Shown here: positions 15,767 through 23,056 of the stretch, one piece after another
Layout: every line of letters starts with the position of its first letter
Position numbering within the stretch: position 1 is the first letter of the stretch
From: a virus
Virus record (IMG/VR): IMGVR_UViG_3300008216_000087
Coordinates: 1-23,407 of that record
Length of the DNA stretch: 23,407 nucleotides
Direction: 5' to 3' (one strand)
Notes under the pieces: model-generated
The model's input: only the letters and a program-made list of their open reading frames with translations
The model's database searches: none
Told to the model about the DNA's origin: nothing
Position numbers and translations under genes: made by a program

Positions 15767-17005
15767 ATGGAAAACTATGATTATATTGAGTCGGGGTTAA
15801 TATTAGGACTAACGGAGAAAAAGAATTTTGGTAAATTTAAATATACATCGCAAGATTTTGCACAACATGGGGATGCCTTTAAGTTTGTAAATAAATATTT
15901 AGATAGTTATGGAGAACTGCCAAGTGAGACTACGATTTGTGAAAACTATCCTACCTTGGATGATTCAGCAAAGAACCTTACGTTTGATTATGCCCTCGAT
16001 ACTTTCAAAGACCAAGTACTCTTTAGACAAGTAGTTGGGTCATTTCAAAAGAATAAAGCTCTGCTGCTGGAGAAACCTAAAGATGCGTATGCACAGATTG
16101 TAACTGCATTACAAGATATAGGTTTGGTCTATGATGAAGATGTCACTAATTATGATAGCGGTCATTTAGAACGGTACAATGAGTGGAAGCGGAAGAATGA
16201 GCTACGAAAAGATGGCATGATGGGGATACCCACCTCTTTCGATTCAATCAATAAGATTGGTGTGGGCTGGATGCCAGGAGAATTGATATCCTTGTTTGCA
16301 AGACCAGCTATGGGTAAGACTTGGCTATGTGTCCATGCAGCAGCAGTAGCTATGATGGCTGGATATAAGACCCTGCTTATTTCAACAGAAATGCCCACTA
16401 ACTCTATCAGTCTTCGGACTGATATTGTATTAGCTAATATGATGGGATATAACTTCTCACATAAGGCTTTACGTAATGGGGATGCTATTGATGAAGAAGC
16501 ATACAAAGATTTTCTCATTAAGTTGAATGGTAGGAAGATGTTAATATGTGACCATATTGAGGGGCAACAAGGAATGTCCTTAGATGCTATCTCAGGCTTA
16601 GTCCGTAAACATCAACCAGATTTCATTGTATTAGATGGGGTATATCTAGTTTCTAGTGGGGATGGTAAAAAGGCTATGTGGGAACAGTCCCATTCATTAT
16701 TCTATGGATTGAAGAATTTAGTCATGAGCCATAATATAGCCATGTTTGTTTCTACTCAAGCTAATAGGGATGCAGCGGATTTATATGCACCCCCTAGAGC
16801 GGAGCATGTGGCCTTTGGAGACGCTCTACTTAGGGCATCTGATGTAGCTCTGTCGATGTGTATGGTAGAAGATAATGACTTCCAGCGTATTATTCAATAT
16901 CAAAAATATCGGGACGGAGAGTTAAACATTGATAATTCTATGCTAGCATGGGATGTAGATACTGGGTCTATTAAAGAAGATATGACTTTAGCGGGAGAAT
17001 TTTAA
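15767..17005 (+). CDS. dnaB: DnaB-like replicative helicase
   Basis: The product is 412 residues, after AAGGAG. The N-terminal 120 residues resemble the DnaB N-terminal helical domain (FKFVNKYLDSYGELPSETTI). The RecA-like core starts near residue 150: GIPTSFDSINKIGVGWMPGE, then the DnaB-type Walker A ARPAMGKT (Lys184, Thr185), motif STEMP at 206-210, and Walker B PDFIVLD with Asp290. It ends with a loop region (VSTQANRDAADLY) typical of superfamily 4 helicases. It should unwind the phage fork 5'-3' as a hexamer, with the primase made from the next gene (TAATG overlap). No separate loader was recognised; the two unknown upstream genes are candidates by position only. Confidence 0.88.
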   Translation: MENYDYIESGLILGLTEKKNFGKFKYTSQDFAQHGDAFKFVNKYLDSYGELPSETTICENYPTLDDSAKNLTFDYALDTFKDQVLFRQVVGSFQKNKALLLEKPKDAYAQIVTALQDIGLVYDEDVTNYDSGHLERYNEWKRKNELRKDGMMGIPTSFDSINKIGVGWMPGELISLFARPAMGKTWLCVHAAAVAMMAGYKTLLISTEMPTNSISLRTDIVLANMMGYNFSHKALRNGDAIDEEAYKDFLIKLNGRKMLICDHIEGQQGMSLDAISGLVRKHQPDFIVLDGVYLVSSGDGKKAMWEQSHSLFYGLKNLVMSHNIAMFVSTQANRDAADLYAPPRAEHVAFGDALLRASDVALSMCMVEDNDFQRIIQYQKYRDGELNIDNSMLAWDVDTGSIKEDMTLAGEF

Positions 17006-17868
17006 TGATTGATTGGACAAATGTATTGTTAGATGTAGGTATAGCTCCATCTACGTACAAAGAAGAATTTTCTATTAAATGCCCTTTTCATGAAGATAAG
17101 ATAGATTCCTGTTCTATCAATATTGAGAAGGGCGTATGGATATGTTTCGCAGGATGTGGTTCAGGAAATCTAAAAGGATTTTTACAAAAGTATTTAAACT
17201 ATTCTCGATTGCAAATAGATAACTTATTGCATGAGCAGGAAGCAGACTTTGATATTAATCTATTTGATAAGTTCATGGTAGATGATGATGAGAAACTTCC
17301 TGAAACAGATTTTCCTTTTATGTGCGACTTAGTACCTAAATGGATTGTAGAACGGGGGTTCAATAGATATACATTAGAAAAATGGGGATGCGCTATTAAT
17401 ACATACAATGATTTAATAATCCCCGTTAAAGATAACGACAAGCGTTTGGTTGGATGGATTAGTAGGAGGTTGAATGCTAATCCTAAGTATATGTATTCTA
17501 AAGGGCTAAAGAAATCAAAGCTCCTTTTTGGAGCTTGCCATCTAGATATCCATCCTTTCATCTGTATTACAGAAGGAAGTTTGGATACGATGTGGTTAGA
17601 CCAACATGGTTTTGGTTCGGTAGCCTTACTGGGGTCAAGCATGTCGAAAAAACAGAAGGAAATGTTGTATAATATATCAACACAAGAATTTGTTATTTGT
17701 TTAGATAATGATACTACAGGATTACGAGCTATGAATAAAATCTTTAAAGAACTATCTACAAGTTTTATCGTATCGTATATAACATTACCTACAGGGATTA
17801 AAGATGTGCAAGATGTAAGAAATCAAGACCAGCTTTGTGATATAATAAATAAACGAAATTATTGGTAA
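17005..17868 (+). CDS. DnaG-like DNA primase
   Basis: The product is 287 residues. A short zinc-binding start fits CHC2-type primases: C26-P-F-H29 and C47-x3-C51 (CPFHED; WICFAGCG). A TOPRIM catalytic domain follows, with the Glu in FICITEGSLDTMWL (Glu190) and the Asp pair in VICLDNDTTGLRA (Asp234, Asp236) that bind metal. It is much shorter than bacterial DnaG and lacks the C-terminal helicase-binding domain, as in many phage primases. It would lay RNA primers at the fork with the DnaB-like helicase. The last codons before the stop contain a candidate promoter (17836-17846), so the C-terminal tail CDIINKRNYW may be shaped partly by that signal. Confidence 0.85.
   Translation: MIDWTNVLLDVGIAPSTYKEEFSIKCPFHEDKIDSCSINIEKGVWICFAGCGSGNLKGFLQKYLNYSRLQIDNLLHEQEADFDINLFDKFMVDDDEKLPETDFPFMCDLVPKWIVERGFNRYTLEKWGCAINTYNDLIIPVKDNDKRLVGWISRRLNANPKYMYSKGLKKSKLLFGACHLDIHPFICITEGSLDTMWLDQHGFGSVALLGSSMSKKQKEMLYNISTQEFVICLDNDTTGLRAMNKIFKELSTSFIVSYITLPTGIKDVQDVRNQDQLCDIINKRNYW
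17836..17846 (+). promoter_or_regulatory. Extended -10 promoter candidate (TGTGATATAAT) inside the primase tail
   Basis: Perfect TATAAT at 17841-17846 with TGTGA upstream, identical to the site at 20830-20840. It ends 36 bases before the ATG at 17883, with AAGGAG in the leader. It would give the SSB-like gene its own transcript. No clear -35 box is visible. Confidence 0.65.
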
Positions 17869-17882
17869 GGAGAATATAAATT

Positions 17883-18584
17883 ATGGGTGGAATAAATCGA
17901 ATACAAGAAAGAAGGGAAGAACAGCGCACTGGTATTAGTAATGGGAATCAAGCCGTAGGACGAGAGATTTGGTTTAAAGATGGTGACCAAGCTTTCATAA
18001 CTGCTCTAGCTACAGGTCATGAAGATGATACTAAGCTGGATGAGTTTTACATTTATACGTATAGGTCTGGTAATAGGTGGGTGAACCTCCTGTCTGACCC
18101 AGATACCGACACTTCGGATGTTCCTTCAGATACACGGCCTAGCCATAAGTTTGGCTTTTGGGCTTTCGTACACGAAGTAATACATCCTGAGAAGCGTGTG
18201 GACTCTTGGGAAGAGATATCTGGCCCTGGTGGTAAGAAGATGTATAAAGAGGTAGTCAATGATTACCGTCTAGTTGCCCTGACGTTTGGTCGTAGCGATT
18301 ACATCTGGAATCAGTTGGTCGATGTTTATAATGATTGGGGCCAACTTGATAAGGGTGTCATGCGAATTAAGCGTACTGGTGCTGGTATGTTGGATACTTC
18401 ATATACTATCTCTGCAACTGCTAGGGACATGGAGATTCCTGATGATAAGTTTGAAGAGCAAGGTGACCTTCCCCCTGTCAAGGAATACTTTAAGGATAGG
18501 TACGGTTCTGTGACAGCTTCTGCTGCATCATCCAATGGAAGCACTCCATCCTCTGAAGCAGTTAAGCTTGATGAACTTTTCTAG
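17883..18584 (+). CDS. Single-stranded DNA-binding protein candidate
   Basis: The product is 233 residues, preceded by AAGGAG and a candidate promoter. The core has aromatic and beta-rich text (VGREIWFKDGDQAFITALAT, FYIYTYRSGNRWVNLL, FGFWAFVHEVIHP) suitable for an OB-fold stacking on DNA bases. A Ser/Gly/Ala linker (residues about 207-225) leads to an acidic tip AVKLDELF, the classic protein-docking tail of SSBs. Position between primase and polymerase strongly suggests the replisome SSB. No bacterial SSB signature is obvious, so it is likely a phage-type family found by function and context. By eye its codon choice is a little less AT-extreme than its neighbours, which would suit high expression. 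Confidence 0.65.
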   Translation: MGGINRIQERREEQRTGISNGNQAVGREIWFKDGDQAFITALATGHEDDTKLDEFYIYTYRSGNRWVNLLSDPDTDTSDVPSDTRPSHKFGFWAFVHEVIHPEKRVDSWEEISGPGGKKMYKEVVNDYRLVALTFGRSDYIWNQLVDVYNDWGQLDKGVMRIKRTGAGMLDTSYTISATARDMEIPDDKFEEQGDLPPVKEYFKDRYGSVTASAASSNGSTPSSEAVKLDELF

Positions 18585-18594
18585 GCAAGTAAAG

Positions 18595-18616
18595 TGTGGG
18601 GGCTTCGGCCCCCACA
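18595..18616 (+). other. GC-rich UUCG-loop hairpin before a ribosome binding site
   Basis: Nine base pairs (18595-18603 with 18608-18616, TGTGGGGGC and its complement) close a TTCG loop. The closing C-G pair makes the extra-stable cUUCGg tetraloop in RNA. It begins 10 bases after the SSB-like stop and ends just before AGAGGAG of the next gene. There is no T-run after it, so it does not look like a standard intrinsic terminator. It may protect the 3' end of the SSB mRNA, mark a processing point, or tune translation of the next gene. Confidence 0.6.
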
Positions 18617-18628
18617 AGAGGAGAAAAC

Positions 18629-18880
18629 ATGATATTTAGTAAAGATGATTTAGATTGTTTAAATTCGTTGTATTATAATTTTTCGAGTTTTGACATTAGG
18701 TTAGGAAGAGATCCACGAGAAACGACAGGAGAACAGTGGCAAATAAATGCTCCTAATAAAAACAAGCTTTGGCTTACAGGGACAGGTATAACTCCTACTG
18801 AAGCTTTTAACGGCTTAATGCAACGTATGGCAGAAACAGGACACTTTGAATCTCCAGAATGGTTGGGGGCAGGCGCATGA
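18629..18880 (+). CDS. Small unknown protein between SSB-like and polymerase genes
   Basis: The product is 83 residues when started at ATG 18629, which has GAGGAG at a normal distance. A longer version from GTG 18596 would run through the hairpin and lacks a ribosome site. The sequence (FDIRLGRDPRETTGEQWQIN, then LWLTGTGITPTEAFNGLMQR) suggests a small alpha/beta fold, of a type often seen as replication-associated small phage proteins. The function is not recognised. The stop overlaps the polymerase start in ATGA, so the two are translationally coupled. Confidence 0.65.
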   Translation: MIFSKDDLDCLNSLYYNFSSFDIRLGRDPRETTGEQWQINAPNKNKLWLTGTGITPTEAFNGLMQRMAETGHFESPEWLGAGA

Positions 18881-20865
18881 TATTTACTAATACTAATTAT
18901 AAGACGGCTCAAATAGGATTGCAATCATCTGATAAATGGGTTATTGATGTGGAAACGAATGGCCTTAATCCTTATGGAGCGAATCAAATTTGTGGATTAG
19001 GAATCGGTTCTTATGATGGAGAATCGTCATTTAATTATTATTTCCCCTTTCGGCATCAACAAGGAGAAAATTTAACGGAGCAGGCTCGACAAGAAGTAAT
19101 AGGGTGGCTTAATGAAATCCCCTCTACTTTGATTGGATATAACATTAAGTTTGACCTCCACTTCTTAGTTAATGAAGGATTAATCTTAGACCATCAACGA
19201 TTGGTTGATGTCCTAGTGATGGTACGTTTAACTGAGCATACTGCTATTAGAGACTTGGGATTAACAGATACTATTAAGCGTAGCTATGGTGAGGAAGCAG
19301 CTAGCTATGATATAGAGACTAAAAAATATTTACGAGAACAGAAATGGCTCAAAGACTTTTCTATGGCACATCCTGATATATTAGGTGAATACTGCAAGAA
19401 AGATGTTTGGTATACACAGAAACTATATTTAGATAGATTGCAACAGATACAACAAAGTAATCAAATGAATATATTTGATATGGAATGTGAGTTAACTAAA
19501 GTATTGTTTGATATGGAACGGCGTGGAGTTATAGTTGATATTGAATATGCTGATGAGGTATCTAAGAAACTTATTCTTCGTAAAGAAGAAGTAGCTCAAA
19601 GTATATATAGTAAGGTTGGGTATGAATTTAATATTAGTAGTACTCAACAACTAGGAGAAATATTTACAAGCATGGGCATTCAGTCTCCTGTCAAGACTCC
19701 TAAAGATAAAGAGTCATGGAGTGAGGTTGCATTAGTACAAATAGATAATGAGCTGGCAGGCTTAGTTCGTCAGTATCGTTCTCTGGAGAAACTTCAATCT
19801 ACGTATATTAATCCGTATATTGAAACAGCAGAGCTTCACACTTCATTCTGTAATTGGGGAACCCTAACAGGTAGGCTCTCCTCTAGAGAACCCAACCTTC
19901 AGAACATCCCTCGTACCCACTTTAAACTTAGTGATAGGTCTTTATCAGATGAAGAACGAGATATTGTTAAAGGTCGAATAAATGCAATTGTATCGTCTAA
20001 ATCTAAGGGAGATTTATCTGATGTAGAACTTAGTAATTCCGTTTTAGATACGTGGGGGTTTGTAGGCGATGAATCTTTTGATGCTTCTGATGTAGACCAA
20101 GTAGCGGTAAGGAGATTATTTATACCTAGACCGAACTACACCCTGGTTAGCTTTGACTATTCACAAATGGAAGTACGTGTCTTCCTGAGCTATCTCCATA
20201 ACACAGAGATGGATGAATTGCTAAATAGAAATGATGTAGACTTCCATAGTGAATCAGCTAAGATAGCTTTTGGCATTAAGGAAGATCATTTGGAATTTAA
20301 ATTCTATAGGCAGATGGCAAAGAATATTACGTTTGGTATTCTATATGGATTGGGCAATAAAAGATTGGCTCAACAATTGAGTACCACAACTGACCAGGCG
20401 AAAGCTTACAAGCAACAATATTTTAATAATATTTATGGCTCTCGCTCGTTCATTAATAGAGTTATCTCTACGGTTGAGTCACGGGGATGGATAAAGAATC
20501 GGTATGGTCGTATCTATAGACTAGATAATACGTTGGGATATAAGGGTGTGAACTATTTGGTACAAGGCACCAGTGCTGATATTTTAAATGAGAGGATGAT
20601 ATATGTACATGAATATCTCAAGGATAAAAAGAGTAATATCTTGCTGCAAGTCCATGATGAAATCATTTGTGAAATCCACGATGACGAAATACGTGAACTA
20701 CCACAGCAAATACAACTCATACTAGAAGCAAACAGTTTAGATATCCCACTTAAAGTTGATATAGATGTATGTGACGGTTCGTGGGCAACTAAATCTAACT
20801 GGGCTAAATGGAGTTTACCAAAGCTGAAATGTGATATAATAGAAGACTATATAGATTGGGATTAG
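18877..20865 (+). CDS. polA: Family A DNA polymerase with 3'-5' exonuclease
   Basis: The product is 662 residues from ATG 18877 (ATGA overlap). The ATG at 18859 is less likely, with no ribosome site. Exonuclease motifs are present: Exo I WVIDVETNG (Asp24, Glu26), Exo II GYNIKFDLHFL, Exo III YCKKDVWYTQ. Polymerase motifs are complete: TGRLSSREPNLQNIP, motif A SFDYSQMEVR (Asp427), motif B RQMAKNITFGILYG (Arg478, Lys482, Phe486, Tyr490), motif C LLQVHDEI (His593, Asp594). The 5'-nuclease domain is absent, as in T7 polymerase. About 66 residues separate the NIP motif from RRLF where bacterial Pol I has around ten, so a sizable insertion is present. It should be the replicative polymerase. Confidence 0.93.
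   Translation: MIFTNTNYKTAQIGLQSSDKWVIDVETNGLNPYGANQICGLGIGSYDGESSFNYYFPFRHQQGENLTEQARQEVIGWLNEIPSTLIGYNIKFDLHFLVNEGLILDHQRLVDVLVMVRLTEHTAIRDLGLTDTIKRSYGEEAASYDIETKKYLREQKWLKDFSMAHPDILGEYCKKDVWYTQKLYLDRLQQIQQSNQMNIFDMECELTKVLFDMERRGVIVDIEYADEVSKKLILRKEEVAQSIYSKVGYEFNISSTQQLGEIFTSMGIQSPVKTPKDKESWSEVALVQIDNELAGLVRQYRSLEKLQSTYINPYIETAELHTSFCNWGTLTGRLSSREPNLQNIPRTHFKLSDRSLSDEERDIVKGRINAIVSSKSKGDLSDVELSNSVLDTWGFVGDESFDASDVDQVAVRRLFIPRPNYTLVSFDYSQMEVRVFLSYLHNTEMDELLNRNDVDFHSESAKIAFGIKEDHLEFKFYRQMAKNITFGILYGLGNKRLAQQLSTTTDQAKAYKQQYFNNIYGSRSFINRVISTVESRGWIKNRYGRIYRLDNTLGYKGVNYLVQGTSADILNERMIYVHEYLKDKKSNILLQVHDEIICEIHDDEIRELPQQIQLILEANSLDIPLKVDIDVCDGSWATKSNWAKWSLPKLKCDIIEDYIDWD
20830..20840 (+). promoter_or_regulatory. 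Extended -10 promoter candidate (TGTGATATAAT) inside the polymerase tail
   Basis: TATAAT at 20835-20840 with TGTGA upstream, identical in all eleven bases to the primase-tail copy. It ends 37 bases before the ATG at 20878, which follows AGAGGAGG. It would drive the recombination module. TTTACC at 20814-20819 is the nearest -35-like text, but the spacing (15) is short. Confidence 0.65.
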
Positions 20866-20877
20866 AGGAGGAATAGA

Positions 20878-21090
20878 ATGGCTAAAGTAAGTGTACATCT
20901 AGGGTTTACGTTTAGGGTAGGTGACTTGGCAACTAATCAATATGGTCGAGTAGATTTATCTATAGACCAAATTGATACTTCTTTGCCGATTAATCAACAG
21001 ATTGATGAAGCTGGTATGGTTGCAGACCAAGTATGGCATGTGTTGAAAAATAGGATAGATGCTCAAATTGAAGAGGTACTAGATAAATAA
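20878..21090 (+). CDS. Small unknown protein upstream of the recombinase
   Basis: The product is 70 residues with a strong AGAGGAGG before the ATG and its own promoter candidate. The N-terminal half is beta-like (KVSVHLGFTFRVGDLATNQY, then GRVDLSID) and the C-terminal half is one amphipathic helix (DQVWHVLKNRIDAQIEEVLD). No cysteines, signal or membrane segment. Family not recognised. Being first in the unit with RecA-like, DUF559-like and Cas4-like genes, it may modulate recombination, but this is position-based only. Confidence 0.6.
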   Translation: MAKVSVHLGFTFRVGDLATNQYGRVDLSIDQIDTSLPINQQIDEAGMVADQVWHVLKNRIDAQIEEVLDK

Positions 21091-21106
21091 TATAAAGGAG
21101 TATTGC

Positions 21107-22048
21107 ATGAAAGATAATGCGAAAGATGTAATTGAACAGTTGTTAGGAAACAAGAGGCTGAATCTTAAACGGGGGAATAGCACGGAACTAGACTACGATA
21201 AAATCCCTTTTGGGATACCAGCTTTGGATAAGCTTACGGGCGGTGGTATAGCTAAGAAGCGTATATCTCTGTTGTATGGCCCTCCCAATGTTGGTAAGAG
21301 TTTCTTGGCTTCACAGATAGCTGTGAATGCTCAACATAATGATGACCTTGTAGGGTGGGTAGATACAGAACAATCTTGGGATCCCGCATGGATGGAAAAA
21401 TGTGGGCTGACTACGGAAGATGTACTGGTCAGTCAACCAACGATTGGAGAAGAGGCATTTGAGACAGTTAGAGAAATGATGATGAATGGGGTAGGACTAG
21501 TCGTACTTGATAGTATGGCAGGGCTTGTTCCCTCTGCTGTTTATGAAGAAGAGTTTGGATATAATCCAATGGCATGGCAAGCTAGATTTGTGAATTCCTC
21601 TCTACCGAAGCTGCTTCCCCATTTAAAAAATGGGACGGCTTTGGTATTGATTAATCAAATACGTTCTAGTCTTGGCCCTGTATCCATTGATGCAATGCCA
21701 GGAGGATTGGCTCAAACGTTCTTTGCTCATTCACTACTACAGGTTAAACGTGACGGATGGATTGAAGAACCCAAAGGTACTAAGGTAGGGTTTGATATGG
21801 ATATTAGATTACGGAAGACTAAGATAGGTGGAGAGCATTGGAATAATGTAAAGATTCCATTTAGAATTGAGGGTGGTATTGATGTAGTCGAAAGCTTTAT
21901 TCGTGAAGCTCTTACGCAAGATTTAATCTCTCAGAGAGGCCCGTGGTATATGTATGGGGAAGAGAAGATTCAAGGTATGAACGGTTTAAAACATTTCTTT
22001 ATTGAGAATCCATCTCGTCTTGAGGAGTTAAAAACGAGTGTTACCTAA
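21107..22048 (+). CDS. RecA/UvsX-like recombinase
   Basis: The product is 313 residues with AAAGGAG upstream. The core carries Walker A GPPNVGKS (58-65), the catalytic Glu in GWVDTEQSWDP (Glu88, matching RecA VDTEHALDP-type text), Walker B VGLVVLDSMAGLVP (Asp135), and the L2/DNA-binding region text NQIRSSLGPVSIDAMPGG. The N-terminal oligomerisation helix is short, and the C-terminal region beyond about residue 270 (SQRGPWYMYGEEKIQGMNGL) fits RecA-type C-terminal parts. It should form filaments on single-stranded DNA, pair homologous strands, and support recombination-dependent replication and repair. The nearby nucleases and SSB-like protein are natural partners. UvsX-type versus RecA-type is not settled by eye. 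Confidence 0.88.
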   Translation: MKDNAKDVIEQLLGNKRLNLKRGNSTELDYDKIPFGIPALDKLTGGGIAKKRISLLYGPPNVGKSFLASQIAVNAQHNDDLVGWVDTEQSWDPAWMEKCGLTTEDVLVSQPTIGEEAFETVREMMMNGVGLVVLDSMAGLVPSAVYEEEFGYNPMAWQARFVNSSLPKLLPHLKNGTALVLINQIRSSLGPVSIDAMPGGLAQTFFAHSLLQVKRDGWIEEPKGTKVGFDMDIRLRKTKIGGEHWNNVKIPFRIEGGIDVVESFIREALTQDLISQRGPWYMYGEEKIQGMNGLKHFFIENPSRLEELKTSVT

Positions 22049-22391
22049 AGACTATACTAAACAGGAGAATGTTATAGCGGAAGTTTTATCTGAGATAGGA
22101 CTCCGCTATGACCAACAAGTACCAATCTCTGGATACATAGCTGATTTCTTTGTCCCTGAACTAGGAATGGTGATAGAAGCCGATGGTATCTATGGACATC
22201 TTAAAAAACGAGATGTTAAGAGGGATGCAGATATAATGCGAATCTATGGAGTTGAAAATATACTTCATATAAAAGAAAATTCTAAGGTGGGGGTGAAGGA
22301 TACATTATGGCAGGCGTTAAACAAATTGGCAGAAGAACCGCTGTTACAACAACCCGAAAGCGCAGAACTACCAAGCCCACGATTAGTGTAG
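22038..22391 (+). CDS. DUF559/Vsr-like PD-(D/E)xK endonuclease
   Basis: The product is 117 residues. GTG 22038 follows GAGGAG (22022-22027) and overlaps the recombinase end by 11 bases. The core shows the DUF559/Vsr-type pattern: Asp36 in YIADFFVPE, Glu47 and Asp49 in MVIEADGIYGH, His54, then Lys-Arg-Asp helix text (LKKRDVKRDADIMR) and a strand with ILHI. This fold cuts or nicks DNA with Mg2+; Vsr is a mismatch-associated nicking enzyme, whereas DUF559 proteins have varied roles. Here, beside a recombinase, it may resolve or process recombination intermediates. It lacks a visible zinc site. The C-terminal 28 codons overlap the start of the next gene. Confidence 0.7.
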   Translation: MLPKDYTKQENVIAEVLSEIGLRYDQQVPISGYIADFFVPELGMVIEADGIYGHLKKRDVKRDADIMRIYGVENILHIKENSKVGVKDTLWQALNKLAEEPLLQQPESAELPSPRLV

Positions 22392-23056
22392 CGGTTAATC
22401 AAGATGAATGGCTTGTTAAGACTTTAGATGATAGATTACAGAAGCAGCCCCACCCTAGTAGGGGAGGCAAATTTTATCCTTCTGTTTTAAGTAGTCCTTG
22501 TGATAGGTATGTGTATTTAGCCTTTTATGGTATGGCTGCGACAACCCCTATCTCAGCAAATGTTAGACGTATCTTCGATTGTGGAGATTATCTAGGATAT
22601 AGATTTTCTAAATATTTTAAAGAAATGAATATCTGGGTAGCTGAAGAACAATCTGTTTATTTAAATGACCCCCCTATTGCAGGGAGATATGACTTCTTAA
22701 TACAGCATGAAGTATATGGAAAGACTGTCGTAGAATTAAAATCTATTAATGATAAAGGTTTTAAATCATTAATTACTGATCCTAAACCTGACCACTATCT
22801 TCAACTTCAGATGTATTTAAATCTGTTAAAGTTAAAACATGGTATTGTATTATATGAGAATAAGAATGACCAACAGGTTAAATGTTTTGAAGTAATTAGG
22901 AATGAAGAAGTTTGGACTCAGCTTCTAGAGAAATGTGAACGCATTAGACGAATGGTTCGTATGCCTGTGATGTGTACAGGTGAGAAATATTGTAGATGTA
23001 AAGAGGTGCCGAATGGAAAAGCGATGGACTCCATCATCAGCAATAACGAAAGCTGA
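22307..23056 (+). CDS. Cas4/RecB-like PD-(D/E)xK exonuclease with putative 4Fe-4S cluster
   Basis: The product is 249 residues; GAAGGA lies six bases before ATG 22307. The first 25 residues are very basic. The nuclease core has Asp129 in AGRYDFLI and Glu143-x-Lys145 in VVELKSIND, then the Gln/Tyr motif HYLQLQMYL. Cys65 (LSSPCDRYVY) together with Cys223, Cys229 and Cys231 (CTGEKYCRC) gives the one-plus-three cysteine arrangement of the 4Fe-4S site in Cas4 and AddB-type nucleases. It probably makes single-stranded ends for the recombinase. There is no CRISPR array in the window, so a CRISPR role is not indicated. It overlaps the preceding nuclease gene by 85 bases. Confidence 0.75.
   Translation: MAGVKQIGRRTAVTTTRKRRTTKPTISVAVNQDEWLVKTLDDRLQKQPHPSRGGKFYPSVLSSPCDRYVYLAFYGMAATTPISANVRRIFDCGDYLGYRFSKYFKEMNIWVAEEQSVYLNDPPIAGRYDFLIQHEVYGKTVVELKSINDKGFKSLITDPKPDHYLQLQMYLNLLKLKHGIVLYENKNDQQVKCFEVIRNEEVWTQLLEKCERIRRMVRMPVMCTGEKYCRCKEVPNGKAMDSIISNNES

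Noticed and set aside
18595-18616. Hairpin read as a rho-independent terminator
   Set aside because: No T-run follows the stem; the next bases are AGAGGAG of the following ribosome site.
18859-18876. Polymerase start at ATG 18859
   Set aside because: No Shine-Dalgarno before it. ATG 18877 gives the usual ATGA coupling with the preceding stop.
18596-18880. Longer form of the small gene starting at GTG 18596
   Set aside because: It would translate through the stable hairpin and has no ribosome site, whereas ATG 18629 has GAGGAG.
22307-23056. CRISPR-Cas role for the Cas4-like gene
   Set aside because: No repeat-spacer array and no cas1 or cas2 in the window; phage Cas4-like nucleases next to a recombinase are better explained by recombination.
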